Of a stretch of DNA of 64,000 bases, positions 57,201 to 63,787 are shown one piece after another. Source of the DNA: Candidatus Heimdallarchaeota archaeon (lineage in GTDB: Archaea > Asgardarchaeota > Heimdallarchaeia > JABLTI01); NCBI GenBank assembly GCA_030614005.1, contig JAUWKS010000001.1:109056-173055 (forward strand). Direction: 5' to 3'. The notes beneath the pieces are model-generated. The model was not told the origin of the DNA. It ran no database searches and saw only the letters and a list, made by a program, of their open reading frames with translations. Position 1 is the stretch's first letter. Each line of letters begins with the position of its first letter. The position numbers and the translations under genes were made by a program.

Positions 57201-58995
57201 TTCGTTCCAGTTCACGCTCAACAATAACTTTCGCATATGGTGTTGGAATAGTTCTGGCTCGAATGCTTACTGTTTCACCAAGAAGCACCGTTTTTTTAGC
57301 ATCTAATGCTTTCTCTCTATAAAGAGGTTTAACTGCTCCAGTGTCAACGATTTCTTCTGTAAGAATGTAAGCTGTTCCTACCCACATTGCACCACTCATT
57401 ACATCTGGTAAAGCTGATGCAACTACAGCAGCCATTGCGGCAGAGAATCGATCTCCAATGCCTCCAGCAAAAGCTACATTAATCTTCTTTCCACTTGCTT
57501 TTATTTTATCTTGCAATCGTACTAGTTGGTGTATTGATAATTCCCATAAAACAAAACTAGTTAAAATACCGATATGACCACCACATTCCATTCCCTCTAG
57601 AACCAGATATCTAACATCTGTTTCAATTGCTTCTGAGAAAAGCAATGGAGAGGGTGTGTGCAAGAAAGTCTTAATATCACCATATCCCATAACTTCCTTT
57701 GCTAGATCTATTGTACCAGCAGCTACCACTACTATTGGTGGTTGTATTTCTTTAATTAACGCTAAGTGATTGTCTCGGGCAGTAGCATTTGCATCTAACC
57801 CAATGATTCCACAACCAAATGGGAGAGAACCTAAAGTTTCCTTGGTTTTTCGAATCAAATTTTTGGATTGGTTTTTGAATAATGACCCAAGAGCAAGATT
57901 TGGAAGAGCGCCTTCTTCAGCAATAATTTTAGCAAATTCAGGATTTTCGGAAATATTAGCCATTGGACCTTGAATTAAGGGGTACTTTATTCCCAAATCT
58001 TGGGCTAATTCAGAACCACTTTGGAACGGATAGTTATCAAGAGTAGTTTTGATTTGTTTTTTAGTTTGCTCAAGTAGACCATCAAATGCTTCTTGAATGG
58101 AGGAAAATTTCTCTGAAAAGATGTTTGTAAAAGATACATCTTGACCTACTGGTAACAAGCTATTTGCTAAAGTATTGCTATTGAAAGATTCAAGCTCATC
58201 CTCGATTTTTTGTTTAAATTCCTTTGTGCGCTCTTCTAACGAAAGACCAAGAAGACCCTTCTCTATCTTAATAAAATCTTTAACGATTTTTGTAGCTAAG
58301 CGCGCATATACTCGATATTTGTAATTTGTTGAATCACCAATAATTTTTGTATCGGTAGCATCAAGTTTAGCTAGAAAATCTTTTACGTCCTTAGATAAGG
58401 GACATTCTGGAAAGGTGTACAATTGTGTATCAAGTACAACCGCTTTAGCTCCGATAGCAAAGAGTGCAGGAGTAGTATAAAAGCCGACACCACCTTGAAC
58501 AATGAATTCAAGTCCAGCCTCTGCAAATTGTTGAGCAAGAATGAAGGAAGTTTCATCACCTACTCGACCACCAGCTTCTGCGCCTTTTAATAGAAAAACA
58601 TCTGCCCATTTTTGATTGTATGCTTCTTCTAAGGAAATAACTTCAGCAATAAGTGATATTCTTTTTTCTTTTGCTAGTTTTATATGTTCTTTGGTTAGAG
58701 TAATATCAGCGATAATAAGTATCAAACTTTGTTGTTTTGAGGAATGCTTCAAAATGAAATTCAATTGATTTTCATTTACTACTCGAATACCAATAACATT
58801 AGTTATTTCTGACATGCATTTCATTAATAATGCTTGAAATCCTTGTGTAGTCATACGTTCAAGATTGACTAAACCTATGCCACCTGCTTTGTTTACTGCT
58901 TTTACTAATCCTAAATCATTGAGTCCTAGAGGATTGTATGCCAATATCGGTTTTTTATTATCCATTATTCGTTTAAATCTTGTTTCAGCAACCAT
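48265..58995 (-). CDS. Type I fatty-acid/polyketide megasynthase: NPD-NPD-KS-AT-KS-ACP-ACP-KR-DH-PPTase
   Basis: The start ATG 58995 has ACAGGAGAT upstream. Domain order over 3,576 residues: two FMN/NPD-type enoyl-reductase-like domains (about 1-310 and 345-690; GAEAGGR with Arg144, GMECGGH with His474). KS1 (727-1190) has Cys933, His1067 and His1105. The acyltransferase (1345-1640) has Ser1442 in GHSLGEY, and AFHS suggesting malonyl preference. KS2 (about 1770-2290) has Cys2037, His2185 and His2225. Two ACPs follow, with Thr2388 and Thr2486 at the pantetheine site. KR (2560-3030) has GGAQGIT and Tyr2950. DH (3060-3390) has His3078 and Glu3242. The Sfp-like PPTase (3390-3576) has GIDLE and WAAKEA. 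There is no thioesterase. It should build and reduce acyl chains iteratively in the cytoplasm. Confidence 0.93.
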   Translation of the reverse strand: MVAETRFKRIMDNKKPILAYNPLGLNDLGLVKAVNKAGGIGLVNLERMTTQGFQALLMKCMSEITNVIGIRVVNENQLNFILKHSSKQQSLILIIADITLTKEHIKLAKEKRISLIAEVISLEEAYNQKWADVFLLKGAEAGGRVGDETSFILAQQFAEAGLEFIVQGGVGFYTTPALFAIGAKAVVLDTQLYTFPECPLSKDVKDFLAKLDATDTKIIGDSTNYKYRVYARLATKIVKDFIKIEKGLLGLSLEERTKEFKQKIEDELESFNSNTLANSLLPVGQDVSFTNIFSEKFSSIQEAFDGLLEQTKKQIKTTLDNYPFQSGSELAQDLGIKYPLIQGPMANISENPEFAKIIAEEGALPNLALGSLFKNQSKNLIRKTKETLGSLPFGCGIIGLDANATARDNHLALIKEIQPPIVVVAAGTIDLAKEVMGYGDIKTFLHTPSPLLFSEAIETDVRYLVLEGMECGGHIGILTSFVLWELSIHQLVRLQDKIKASGKKINVAFAGGIGDRFSAAMAAVVASALPDVMSGAMWVGTAYILTEEIVDTGAVKPLYREKALDAKKTVLLGETVSIRARTIPTPYAKVIVERELERIKEGMSLKDRKHQFERDNLGSTRIAALGEIWNPDGEDDKPNRFMPIDEKGQYEKGNYMIGQIVGSLRSIRTVKDLHMELIEESKKVVSTKAKSFAEQFESKEEFSKAVEPQIVQELTPIPDDILQGEGVAIIGLGGVFPDALNIDQYWQNIISGVYSIKEIPKERWSNDHSLYYSPDPFEPDKTYAKIAATIDDFKFNSLEFKIPPKVAQKIDRVQQFALVAAREALIDANILDKDNSRTATIVGNSMGGSIRVDYNRRIFLAESYRSFEKCASFSDIKEDVWRKVKEELKTIYDKELMAINEDSMPGELSNVIAGRIANVFNLRGKNMTCDAACASSLAALSVSVKGLLDNEYDTVLCGGSDCSLDPSIFVKFAKIGAISAEGSYPFDARANGFVMGEGSGFVVLKRLSDAERDGDRIYAVIRGLGAASDGKGKGITAPNPIGQQLAIQRAFDQAGVSFSDIQFLEAHGTATGVGDVVEMAVLNEMAENSPKASIVISSVKSQIGHLKSAAGIASIIKTALAIYHKKFTPTANFEIPNPKVAWDTSPFYVITETKDWPQPTSGHRIAGISSFGFGGTNYHAIMEEYIPGETIGHLPKLLSKEELESLTRRISQMTSQSADAQGFTTVFDESSWKDYYDKNIVLETEPLFIGGASDVALLKNLEAFKTKIPKSTFDKNGTGSRIHDISQETMGALSQKKRIGIVSKSLDDLPSLIDSAISGQQDKAKRLILRNKGIFYGEDHTLGKIAFMFPGQGSQYVRMGKELWDKYDIVKEVFKEADEVTQAELGFSLTEIIFAIGKDDAESKALLRKTEVTQPAIFAVNIGIYRLLRSFGIKPDFVAGHSLGEYAALVASGIVSFKDGLMAVIPRGKAMSLFDSDDNGMMASVSAGPQTVDDVLKKVKGYAIAANKNTPSQTVISGASPAITEAIKIFIEKGITAIPLPVSAAFHSEIVAPAEKFLRESLEKLTYSKPTIALSSNVTGGIYPKTRQEIIDLLCKQVYSPVEWMKQIKNMYEEYGVRTFIEIGPKYVLTSFAKSILEGKKDFVALASNHPKRGAMQHLNEVLAALGAFGYPLKIPNKDDSIYSEEFRNPTKRFYKKKAVPITSIAPSIGKTKVITKESPFDVLAFGDLATITKNDDFSEYLKLQAPAINAFLKVGYDTYQNIIAKALETKKEIDRLNINTDAVGVTGIAIGLPGKNRKVFDDSNFDAILSGMNFIEKTSSQLREKIVEKNIVRLVKDAVKGAQFQSITDVSEVIKLAAQKGEFDLTKDYGVQAEFTEIFDITFQLALAAGIEALRDAGIPLMPLKIKTSVGKEISKGWVLPESMRDETGIIFASAFPVSNNLISIVSQSLADKYASKHKEETILLFDELIQQISNKASREKVKIWFEKNKVALDGDKNSKYIFSRKFLFEVLSMGHSQFAQFIRARGPNTQVNAACSSTTLAIGIAEDWIRNGRCKRVIVIAADDITSDETFQWFGAGFLAVGAATTSEIVEEAALPFDNRRHGMIVGMGAVGIVLESESAMNERGVKPIVDLMGTHLVNSAFHGTRLDREHISSQMNNFMTKIEKKYNISRDDIAKQLVFVSHETYTPARGGSASAEIDALRKTFGASLDKVVIANTKGFTGHAMGAGIEDVVAVKMLQKGIIPPVANFKEVDPELGVLNLSKGGKYDIKYAMRFSAGFGSQLAMVLYRLNTASERFDSKDYDQWLATIGGSRSTMEIVNNTLRMTEDPNVIKALKQTTAPKSSVVSASNSEIVTMIISLLSEKTGYPADMIEADMHLEEDLGIDTVKQAELFGMLRSQYNLPREEGVRIQDYYSVNKIAEYLATKMGGVGSTPVGVTAATGTSSISISEISKTIIDLVSEKTGYPTDMLEADMELEEDLGIDTVKQAEIFGILRSKFDLPREEGIRIQDYSTITKIAHYVSERIGSGEKSAHVAGQAAKKPIEKVPAKRMLLQLIPSQIKTKGLDLKQKRFIVIGDNNQFTNEIVAILEKKKAQVVKTIHLKSMKSLDKLQAALPEQQVDGMVFIAPKTNDKTKHDFVARSFFVCSRYLFFSKKPIVLAIDNQFENLGWKQAKANPIVGSLTGFTKALAREFVGGTVKFVSCQKPKLAIDELCSGDGSVEVVYNSAGKRQIFITTVEELVEASEKYEPTKDDLIVITGGAQGITFEITKKIAEKYQAQLALFGRTKIPKNIKELLALDEAGLTELKNTMIAKMKETDDKVTPVKIEKAWSKTAKAIAIQKGVQELVSLGSKTKYYSVDVVNTEKMEKTLLKVVSDFKTSITGIVHGAGLEVSKFIADKELVDFNRVYDVKAIGYDNLINNIDLKKIQFIICFSSVAGRYGNGGQVDYSAANDYLSKSCWNLRAKGIRATSICWSAWADVGMATRGSIMTILEYAGVTPIQVNEGINAFINELESGQDAEVVIAGKLGVLLESPLPAVLVDHKVYPMIGSIKRNFDGSISTERDFSLTTDLYLNHHRFDAVPFLPGVMGIELFAELAKLAYPKKVLSGFDNIEFNSAIKFLKDNPRALKARISYGKTPEVRIESDFIKDGKKLGDTKLHFKGTVVFGPRKVAEKSMVKLTKKQLINKGDIYKILPHGSLFQVLHSINTIDKEIIGAGSIPINNQFSWDIKELIANPLAIEAAFQAMGLLDIIKDDRLGLPYSVKQLTYFDVAGEPEIIRGVKKGENDFGSTYDFEVLTKTGEVILKAEDYNTVKIPLAASLEIVENIRLKQVKQLFTVPKDSSLEAVSVKQINEQLKSDSEYLTSNLQTDELEKYHSIKVEKRKTEWLAGVIAAKTALRNLMPKLENKDILIEKSNLGKPIAVTNKGKKKTFVSITHSNGYAVALVSSTFNIGIDLEIIEPRDSSLTDELLGPQEQSFLKIQNKDVADDFLTRIWAAKEAASKVLGIGLNIDLHDLEVVELQNKSITVQVDPTKLPAEANKITKQFAKSKSGIQLKAQLSQNNDFVAAVCYIPK

Positions 58996-59056
58996 TCAAT
59001 ATATCTCCTGTAAAAATTTGAATCATATTAAAAAAAATATCATAAAAATGTACGAA

Positions 59057-60655
59057 CTAAAGAGGTACATTTCCATGCTTCTTATTTGGAAGTTTATCTC
59101 TCTTCCTGAGTAGCGGCCAAAGTGCTGCAATGAGTTTTCTTCTCGTTTCACTTGGCAAGATAACATCATCGATGTATCCTTTTTCTGCAGCTAAATATGG
59201 GTTGTTAAATTCCTCGATGAATTCATTTTTCAAGCTTTCAAGTAACACTTCTTTGTCATCTGATTTAGCTAATTCCCTTCTGTAAAGAACTTGTACTGCA
59301 CCTTCGGCGCCCATCACAGCTATTTCTGCAGATGGCCAAGCAAAATTCATGTCGGTGGCTAAATGTTTTGAGCCCATAACAATGTAAGCACCGCCATATG
59401 CTTTTCGAGTAATAACTGTTAGTTTAGGAACAGTTGCTTCAGCATATGCAAAGATTAATTTTGCTCCATGTTTGATGATACCATTGTGTTCTTGATCTAA
59501 TCCAGGCAAGAAGCCAGGAACATCCACAAAAGTAATAATTGGAATATTGAACGCATCACAGAATCGTATGAATCGTGCTGCTTTTGAGGAAGCATTGATA
59601 TCAAGTGCACCTGCAAGATTACTTGGTTGATTAGCTACAATACCAATCGGATAACCGTTTAATCTGCTAAAACCTACAATAATATTCTGTGCCCATTTTT
59701 TCTGAATCTCAAGAAAATTACCTTTATCGACTACTCTTAAAATAATCTCTCGAACGTCATATGGAACTTGAGGGTCTTCAGGAATGATCTCATTCAAGCA
59801 ATCAAGATTGGCATCACTTGTGACAGTTATTCTTTTAACAGGTGGATCTTCGAGATTATTTGAAGGGAGATATGATAAAAGCAACTTGATAAATTCGATG
59901 GATTCGATTTCATCAGAACCGGTCAAATGTGCTATGCCAGAATTCGCACTATGGATAGATGCTCCACCGAGTTCCTCAAAAGATGCATCTTCTCCTGTTA
60001 CAGCTTTTACAACAGCGGGACCCGTTACGAACATATAAGAAGTATCTTCAGTCATAATGACGAAATCAGTAAGCGCGGGGGAATAAACTGCTCCTCCGGC
60101 AGAGGGACCTACAATACAAGAAATTTGAGGAATAACACCTGAAGCGCGGACATTTCTTAGGAAAATATCACCATATCCTGCTAAAGAATTTGCTCCTTCT
60201 TGGATTCGAGCTCCACCAGAGTCATTGAATCCTATTAATGGTGCACCATTTTGGAGTGCTTGATCCATTGTATGAGCTATTTTTTTAGCTTGTGTTTCAC
60301 CAAGGCTCCCTCCTAAAATAGTAAAATCTTGGCTATACACATATACTAATTTCCCATTTACTTGTCCAAATCCTGTGACAACTCCATCAGTGTAAAATCG
60401 CTTTTTATCTAAATTAAAATTACGACAATTATGTCGGACAAACATGTTAGTTTCAGCAAAAGTACCTGGATCAAGTAATAACTCCACTCTTTGTCGAGCA
60501 GTAAGCTTTCCTTTTTCCAATTGTTTATCAATCGCTTTTTGCCCTCCTCCCATAAGAGCTTCTTCGCGCTTTTCTAACAATTCCTCATTCTTTTTTTCTG
60601 TAATAGATTTTTTTATCAACTCTTTCTGCTGAGTAAGCTCTGTATTCAGATTCAT
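59057..60655 (-). CDS. Acyl-CoA carboxylase, carboxyltransferase subunit
   Basis: This 532-residue protein, with AGGAGAT before ATG 60655, has the PccB/MmdA-type carboxyltransferase fold: DGVVTGFGQVNGKLVYVYSQD near 95, NDSGGARIQEG near 140, SCIVGPSAGGAVYSPA, and GGAYIVMGSKHLATD near 422. It transfers carboxyl from biotin to acyl-CoA. Position 425, in the GGAY(D/I)VM motif, is Ile; Asp at the equivalent site favours propionyl-CoA, while Ile is found in enzymes that also accept acetyl-CoA. Malonyl-CoA production is therefore plausible. It lies 61 bp upstream of the megasynthase on the same strand, so the two probably share a transcript. The partners BC and BCCP are divergent. Confidence 0.92.
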   Translation of the reverse strand: MNLNTELTQQKELIKKSITEKKNEELLEKREEALMGGGQKAIDKQLEKGKLTARQRVELLLDPGTFAETNMFVRHNCRNFNLDKKRFYTDGVVTGFGQVNGKLVYVYSQDFTILGGSLGETQAKKIAHTMDQALQNGAPLIGFNDSGGARIQEGANSLAGYGDIFLRNVRASGVIPQISCIVGPSAGGAVYSPALTDFVIMTEDTSYMFVTGPAVVKAVTGEDASFEELGGASIHSANSGIAHLTGSDEIESIEFIKLLLSYLPSNNLEDPPVKRITVTSDANLDCLNEIIPEDPQVPYDVREIILRVVDKGNFLEIQKKWAQNIIVGFSRLNGYPIGIVANQPSNLAGALDINASSKAARFIRFCDAFNIPIITFVDVPGFLPGLDQEHNGIIKHGAKLIFAYAEATVPKLTVITRKAYGGAYIVMGSKHLATDMNFAWPSAEIAVMGAEGAVQVLYRRELAKSDDKEVLLESLKNEFIEEFNNPYLAAEKGYIDDVILPSETRRKLIAALWPLLRKRDKLPNKKHGNVPL

Positions 60656-60672
60656 TTACTAAAATCTCCTGT

Positions 60673-60700
60673 CACACAGTACTAAGTGCCAAACTGTGTG
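60673..60700. promoter_or_regulatory. 28-bp dyad upstream of the carboxylase/megasynthase operon
   Basis: CACACAGT (60673-60680) and ACTGTGTG (60693-60700) form a perfect 8-bp inverted repeat with a 12-bp spacer. It lies 18 bp from the ATG of the carboxyltransferase. A minus-strand TATA-like element (complement of ATATAAAAAAT at about 60720-60730) would place transcription start over the dyad. It could be an operator or an RNA hairpin in the leader. Confidence 0.5.
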
Positions 60701-60836
60701 GTGTACAATTCGAACTCCCATATAAAAAATCTATTGTCTATTACAGTAATAGTTAATTAAGAGATAAACCAAATTATTCATTTTACAGTAAAAAGACACT
60801 AATACTTTATAGAAGAAGTTAATTTGAGTGGATATT

Positions 60837-62312
60837 ATGTTCAGTAGTCTGTTAGTAGCTAATAGAGGAGAAATTGCCATACGCATTATTCGAGCAGCAA
60901 GAGAGCTTGGAGTAAAAACATATGCAATTTATACTTCTGTAGATAAAAATGCTCTGCACGTTAAGCTTGCAGATGAAGCAATCGAATTAGAAGAATTTAA
61001 TGGTCAACCAGGTTATTTGGACATAGATCAGATTTTTGCTATTTGTAATAGATTGAATATTGAAAGTGTTCATCCAGGTTATGGATTCCTTTCTGAAAGT
61101 GAAATTTTTGCTAAAAAACTCATTGCAGAAGGAATTATCTATATTGGTCCCCCTCCCGAAGTAATTGAACTCTTAGGAAATAAAGTAAAGTCGCGTGAAT
61201 TGGCTAGAAGAGTAGGGTTAACAGTACCACCTGGTTCTGATATCATTCGAAATGAAAATCATGCTAATCGCGAAGCGAGAAGAATTAGTTATCCCGTTCT
61301 AGTGAAAGCTGTTTACGGTGGCGGTGGAATGGGCATACAAAAAGCAGAGAATGCCGAGGAGTTGCAGTCTGCGATTGCTAATGCAAGCGCTCAAGCAGAA
61401 GCAGCTTTTGGACGTGGTGAGGTATTTTTAGAAAAATTCTTGGAACATCCAAGACATATCGAATTCCAAATTCTTGCTGATAATTTTGGCAAAGTAGTTC
61501 ATTTGGGAGAAAGAGAGTGTTCTATTCAACGAAGAAATCAGAAATTGCTTGAAGAGGCACCCTCCACAGTTATTTCTCATGATGAACGAAAAAGAATTGG
61601 AAGACTCGTCTGTAAATTAGCTCGTCGAGTCAAATACAGAAATGCTGGAACAATTGAATTCCTCTTGAAGGATGGAAATATTCTCTTCAATGAAGTAAAT
61701 CCTAGAATTCAAGTAGAGCATCCTGTAACAGAGATGTTAACTGGGAAAGATATTGTAAAAGAGCAAATTCGGATTGCCAAAGGGGAACATTTATCCTTTA
61801 AACAGTCCGACATCAAATTTAGAGGACATGCAATGGAACTAAGGATCAACGCAGAAGATCCTTTATTGGATTTCCGGCCAACTCCAGGTCGAGTCAGGAA
61901 ATTTACTGCTCCAGGAGGCCCACAAGTTCGTTTTGATACTGCAATTTATGAAGGATTCACTATTCCGGATTGCTATGATTCATTAATAGGAAAACTTATT
62001 GTTGCGGATGAGACTCGAGAGGAAGCGATTGTTCGAGCTAAAATGGCTCTCAAAGAATTATCTATCCTTGGTTTTGCAACCAATATACCATTTTTTGAAG
62101 AATTATTTAACGATGAAAAATTTAAGTCTGGAGATATTAGCATTAAATTTATTGAGGAACGAAAACTCCTTGAGAAATTAAAGAAACGCATTTGTTTACA
62201 AGCAAGTGCATTATTTGCTGTTGGTATGAAAAAGAATGAAACAAACTTACCGGATCAATCCAAACAATGGCAAATGAAAGGAAAATTAGAAGCAGTTGGG
62301 AGAGATTATTAA
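60837..62312 (+). CDS. Biotin carboxylase subunit
   Basis: I start at ATG 60837 (GAGTGGA upstream), giving the standard MFSSLLVANRGEIAIRIIRAA; GTG 60828 is the alternative. The 491-residue protein has the ATP-grasp elements: VHPGYGFLSES near 80, KAVYGGGGMGI near 157, GERECSIQRRNQKLLEEAPS near 228, and the catalytic NEVNPRIQVEHPVTEM near 285. It carboxylates the biotin of its carrier using ATP and bicarbonate. The last 60 residues extend beyond the usual end but lack a biotin site, which is on the next gene. A TATA-like CTTTATAG lies about 30 nt upstream, so the leader is short. Confidence 0.93.
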   Translation: MFSSLLVANRGEIAIRIIRAARELGVKTYAIYTSVDKNALHVKLADEAIELEEFNGQPGYLDIDQIFAICNRLNIESVHPGYGFLSESEIFAKKLIAEGIIYIGPPPEVIELLGNKVKSRELARRVGLTVPPGSDIIRNENHANREARRISYPVLVKAVYGGGGMGIQKAENAEELQSAIANASAQAEAAFGRGEVFLEKFLEHPRHIEFQILADNFGKVVHLGERECSIQRRNQKLLEEAPSTVISHDERKRIGRLVCKLARRVKYRNAGTIEFLLKDGNILFNEVNPRIQVEHPVTEMLTGKDIVKEQIRIAKGEHLSFKQSDIKFRGHAMELRINAEDPLLDFRPTPGRVRKFTAPGGPQVRFDTAIYEGFTIPDCYDSLIGKLIVADETREEAIVRAKMALKELSILGFATNIPFFEELFNDEKFKSGDISIKFIEERKLLEKLKKRICLQASALFAVGMKKNETNLPDQSKQWQMKGKLEAVGRDY

Positions 62313-62803
62313 TGGAAAACAAATACAAAATCACTCTCAATGGCATTGATTTAGATTTAGAGCGAACCGCTGAGAAAATAATCGTGGAAAATTATAGTTT
62401 TACTCCAGAAGTCATCTATAATGGAAAGTTCTACAAAGTCTTTGTAAGCGGCCACGAATTCAAGATTGAATTCAAAGATAATGCTATATTTCTTAATGGC
62501 AAAGAAATTGATTTCGATTTTCGTCATTCACCTTCCATTCAAATGAGAAAAGGAGCTCAAGCAAAGAGACAAGCTGATATTAAGGCAGCTATTCCAGGAA
62601 AAATCGTTGATGTGAAGGTCAATCTTGGGGATGTTGTGAGTGATCAACAATGTCTTCTAATCCTCGAGTCGATGAAAATGAGAAATGAAATTCTTTCACC
62701 TATAGATGGTGTTGTAGATAAAATTCTGGTGAATACAGGGGATCAAGTATTAGCTAGACAATTGATGATAAAAATAAAACCAATTAAAACTGAAAAAGAA
62801 TAG
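62312..62803 (+). CDS. Biotin carboxyl carrier protein
   Basis: The start is ATG 62312, overlapping the stop of the biotin carboxylase (TAATG), a classic coupled arrangement; a longer frame from 62267 would overlap by 46 bp. The 163-residue product has an N-terminal beta-rich domain (about 1-85) and a C-terminal biotinyl domain (AAIPGKIVDVKVNLGD at the start; LILESMKMRNEI with biotinylated Lys122). The N-terminal region may bind the other subunits, as in archaeal and propionyl-CoA carboxylases. It shuttles carboxybiotin between the biotin carboxylase and the carboxyltransferase encoded across the divergent promoter. Confidence 0.92.
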   Translation: MENKYKITLNGIDLDLERTAEKIIVENYSFTPEVIYNGKFYKVFVSGHEFKIEFKDNAIFLNGKEIDFDFRHSPSIQMRKGAQAKRQADIKAAIPGKIVDVKVNLGDVVSDQQCLLILESMKMRNEILSPIDGVVDKILVNTGDQVLARQLMIKIKPIKTEKE

Positions 62804-62819
62804 GAGATTAATAAAAGAA

Positions 62820-63581
62820 ATGAAAAAAGAAGAATTAATGATAGACTACTATGATAGTACAATAAGTGCAGCATTCTTCTTTCCAGATGATGATAAAAAG
62901 AAATATCCTGTGGTCTGCAAAGTTCACGGGTTGGTTTCAAATGAGTTCGCTAAAGAGGAAGCTCTTGCATCACTTTTAACTGATAACGGAATAGCCTATT
63001 TTGTATTCCATTTATCAGGCTTTTATAAAAGCGCAGGGGAAACGACAATCCATGCATCACTTCAAAATTTGGATTATATAATTTCCTTCTTAGCAAATCA
63101 TCCAAAAATAAATCCAATGAGAATTGGATTGTATGGTGTTAGTCTGGGAGGAGCGTTAGTAACTTGTCATGCATCGAGAGATCCAAGAGTAGCAATAGTA
63201 GCGTTACAGGCGCCACTATTTGATTTCGATTTTGTAGTAAACTACCCTCACTTTGATGCTCTCTGGGACGGTTTAACAGCATCCGGATTGGTTCGGACAG
63301 CTGCGACTGGTGTAAAGGAAAAATTACAAAACGATATCCGAGGAAATAATCCTTTGGCATGTGTCAATCGAATTTCGCCAAGACCATTGCTTATTATTGC
63401 AGGATCAAAAGATAGGTTTATGCCAATTACAGGTGTGAAAAATCTTTACTTCCATGCATTTGATCCAAAAGCATTCAAGATCATTCCAAATGCTGATCAT
63501 AATCTTACGAACCTACAAGCTCGTCTTGATACATTCGACGCTTTACGAGATTTTTTTGTTGATCAATTAGTTGAAGCATAG
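62820..63581 (+). CDS. Alpha/beta hydrolase next to the carboxylase genes
   Basis: This 253-residue protein has the hydrolase triad: nucleophile Ser in GLYGVSLGGALV near 104, Asp in IAGSKDRFMP near 200, and His in IPNADHNLTN near 227. The KVHGLVSNE strand supplies the oxyanion loop. It lies 16 bp after the BCCP gene and is probably co-transcribed. By context it might release acyl chains from the thioesterase-less megasynthase or act on acyl esters, but the family also covers dienelactone hydrolase-like and peptidase-like enzymes. A short hairpin (AGGGGA...TTCCCT at about 63580-63597) plus T-rich DNA follows the stop. Confidence 0.8.
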   Translation: MKKEELMIDYYDSTISAAFFFPDDDKKKYPVVCKVHGLVSNEFAKEEALASLLTDNGIAYFVFHLSGFYKSAGETTIHASLQNLDYIISFLANHPKINPMRIGLYGVSLGGALVTCHASRDPRVAIVALQAPLFDFDFVVNYPHFDALWDGLTASGLVRTAATGVKEKLQNDIRGNNPLACVNRISPRPLLIIAGSKDRFMPITGVKNLYFHAFDPKAFKIIPNADHNLTNLQARLDTFDALRDFFVDQLVEA

Positions 63582-63787
63582 GGGACTATTTTCCCTATTT
63601 TTCATTTTATTCTCGTCAATTTAATAATTTCCAATAGAGAGAAAATCTTTAATCTAGCTTTATTCTGTCCATTATATCCACTAATAATTATCTTTCGACA
63701 GGTGAATAAAGCAATAAAATAGCTCCTCTTATTAAACAATCATAACTTTCTATTTAGCTGAAAATATGTGTGATTGTTAATTTTGTA

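Noticed and set aside
48265..58995. The megasynthase as two or more genes joined by an assembly error
   Set aside because: The frame is continuous, domain linkers are ordinary, and domain order is biochemically coherent; the only strong ribosome site I saw precedes ATG 58995.
60700..60720. TTCGAACTCCC, resembling a tRNA T-loop
   Set aside because: No acceptor stem, D arm or anticodon stem can be formed around it on either strand.
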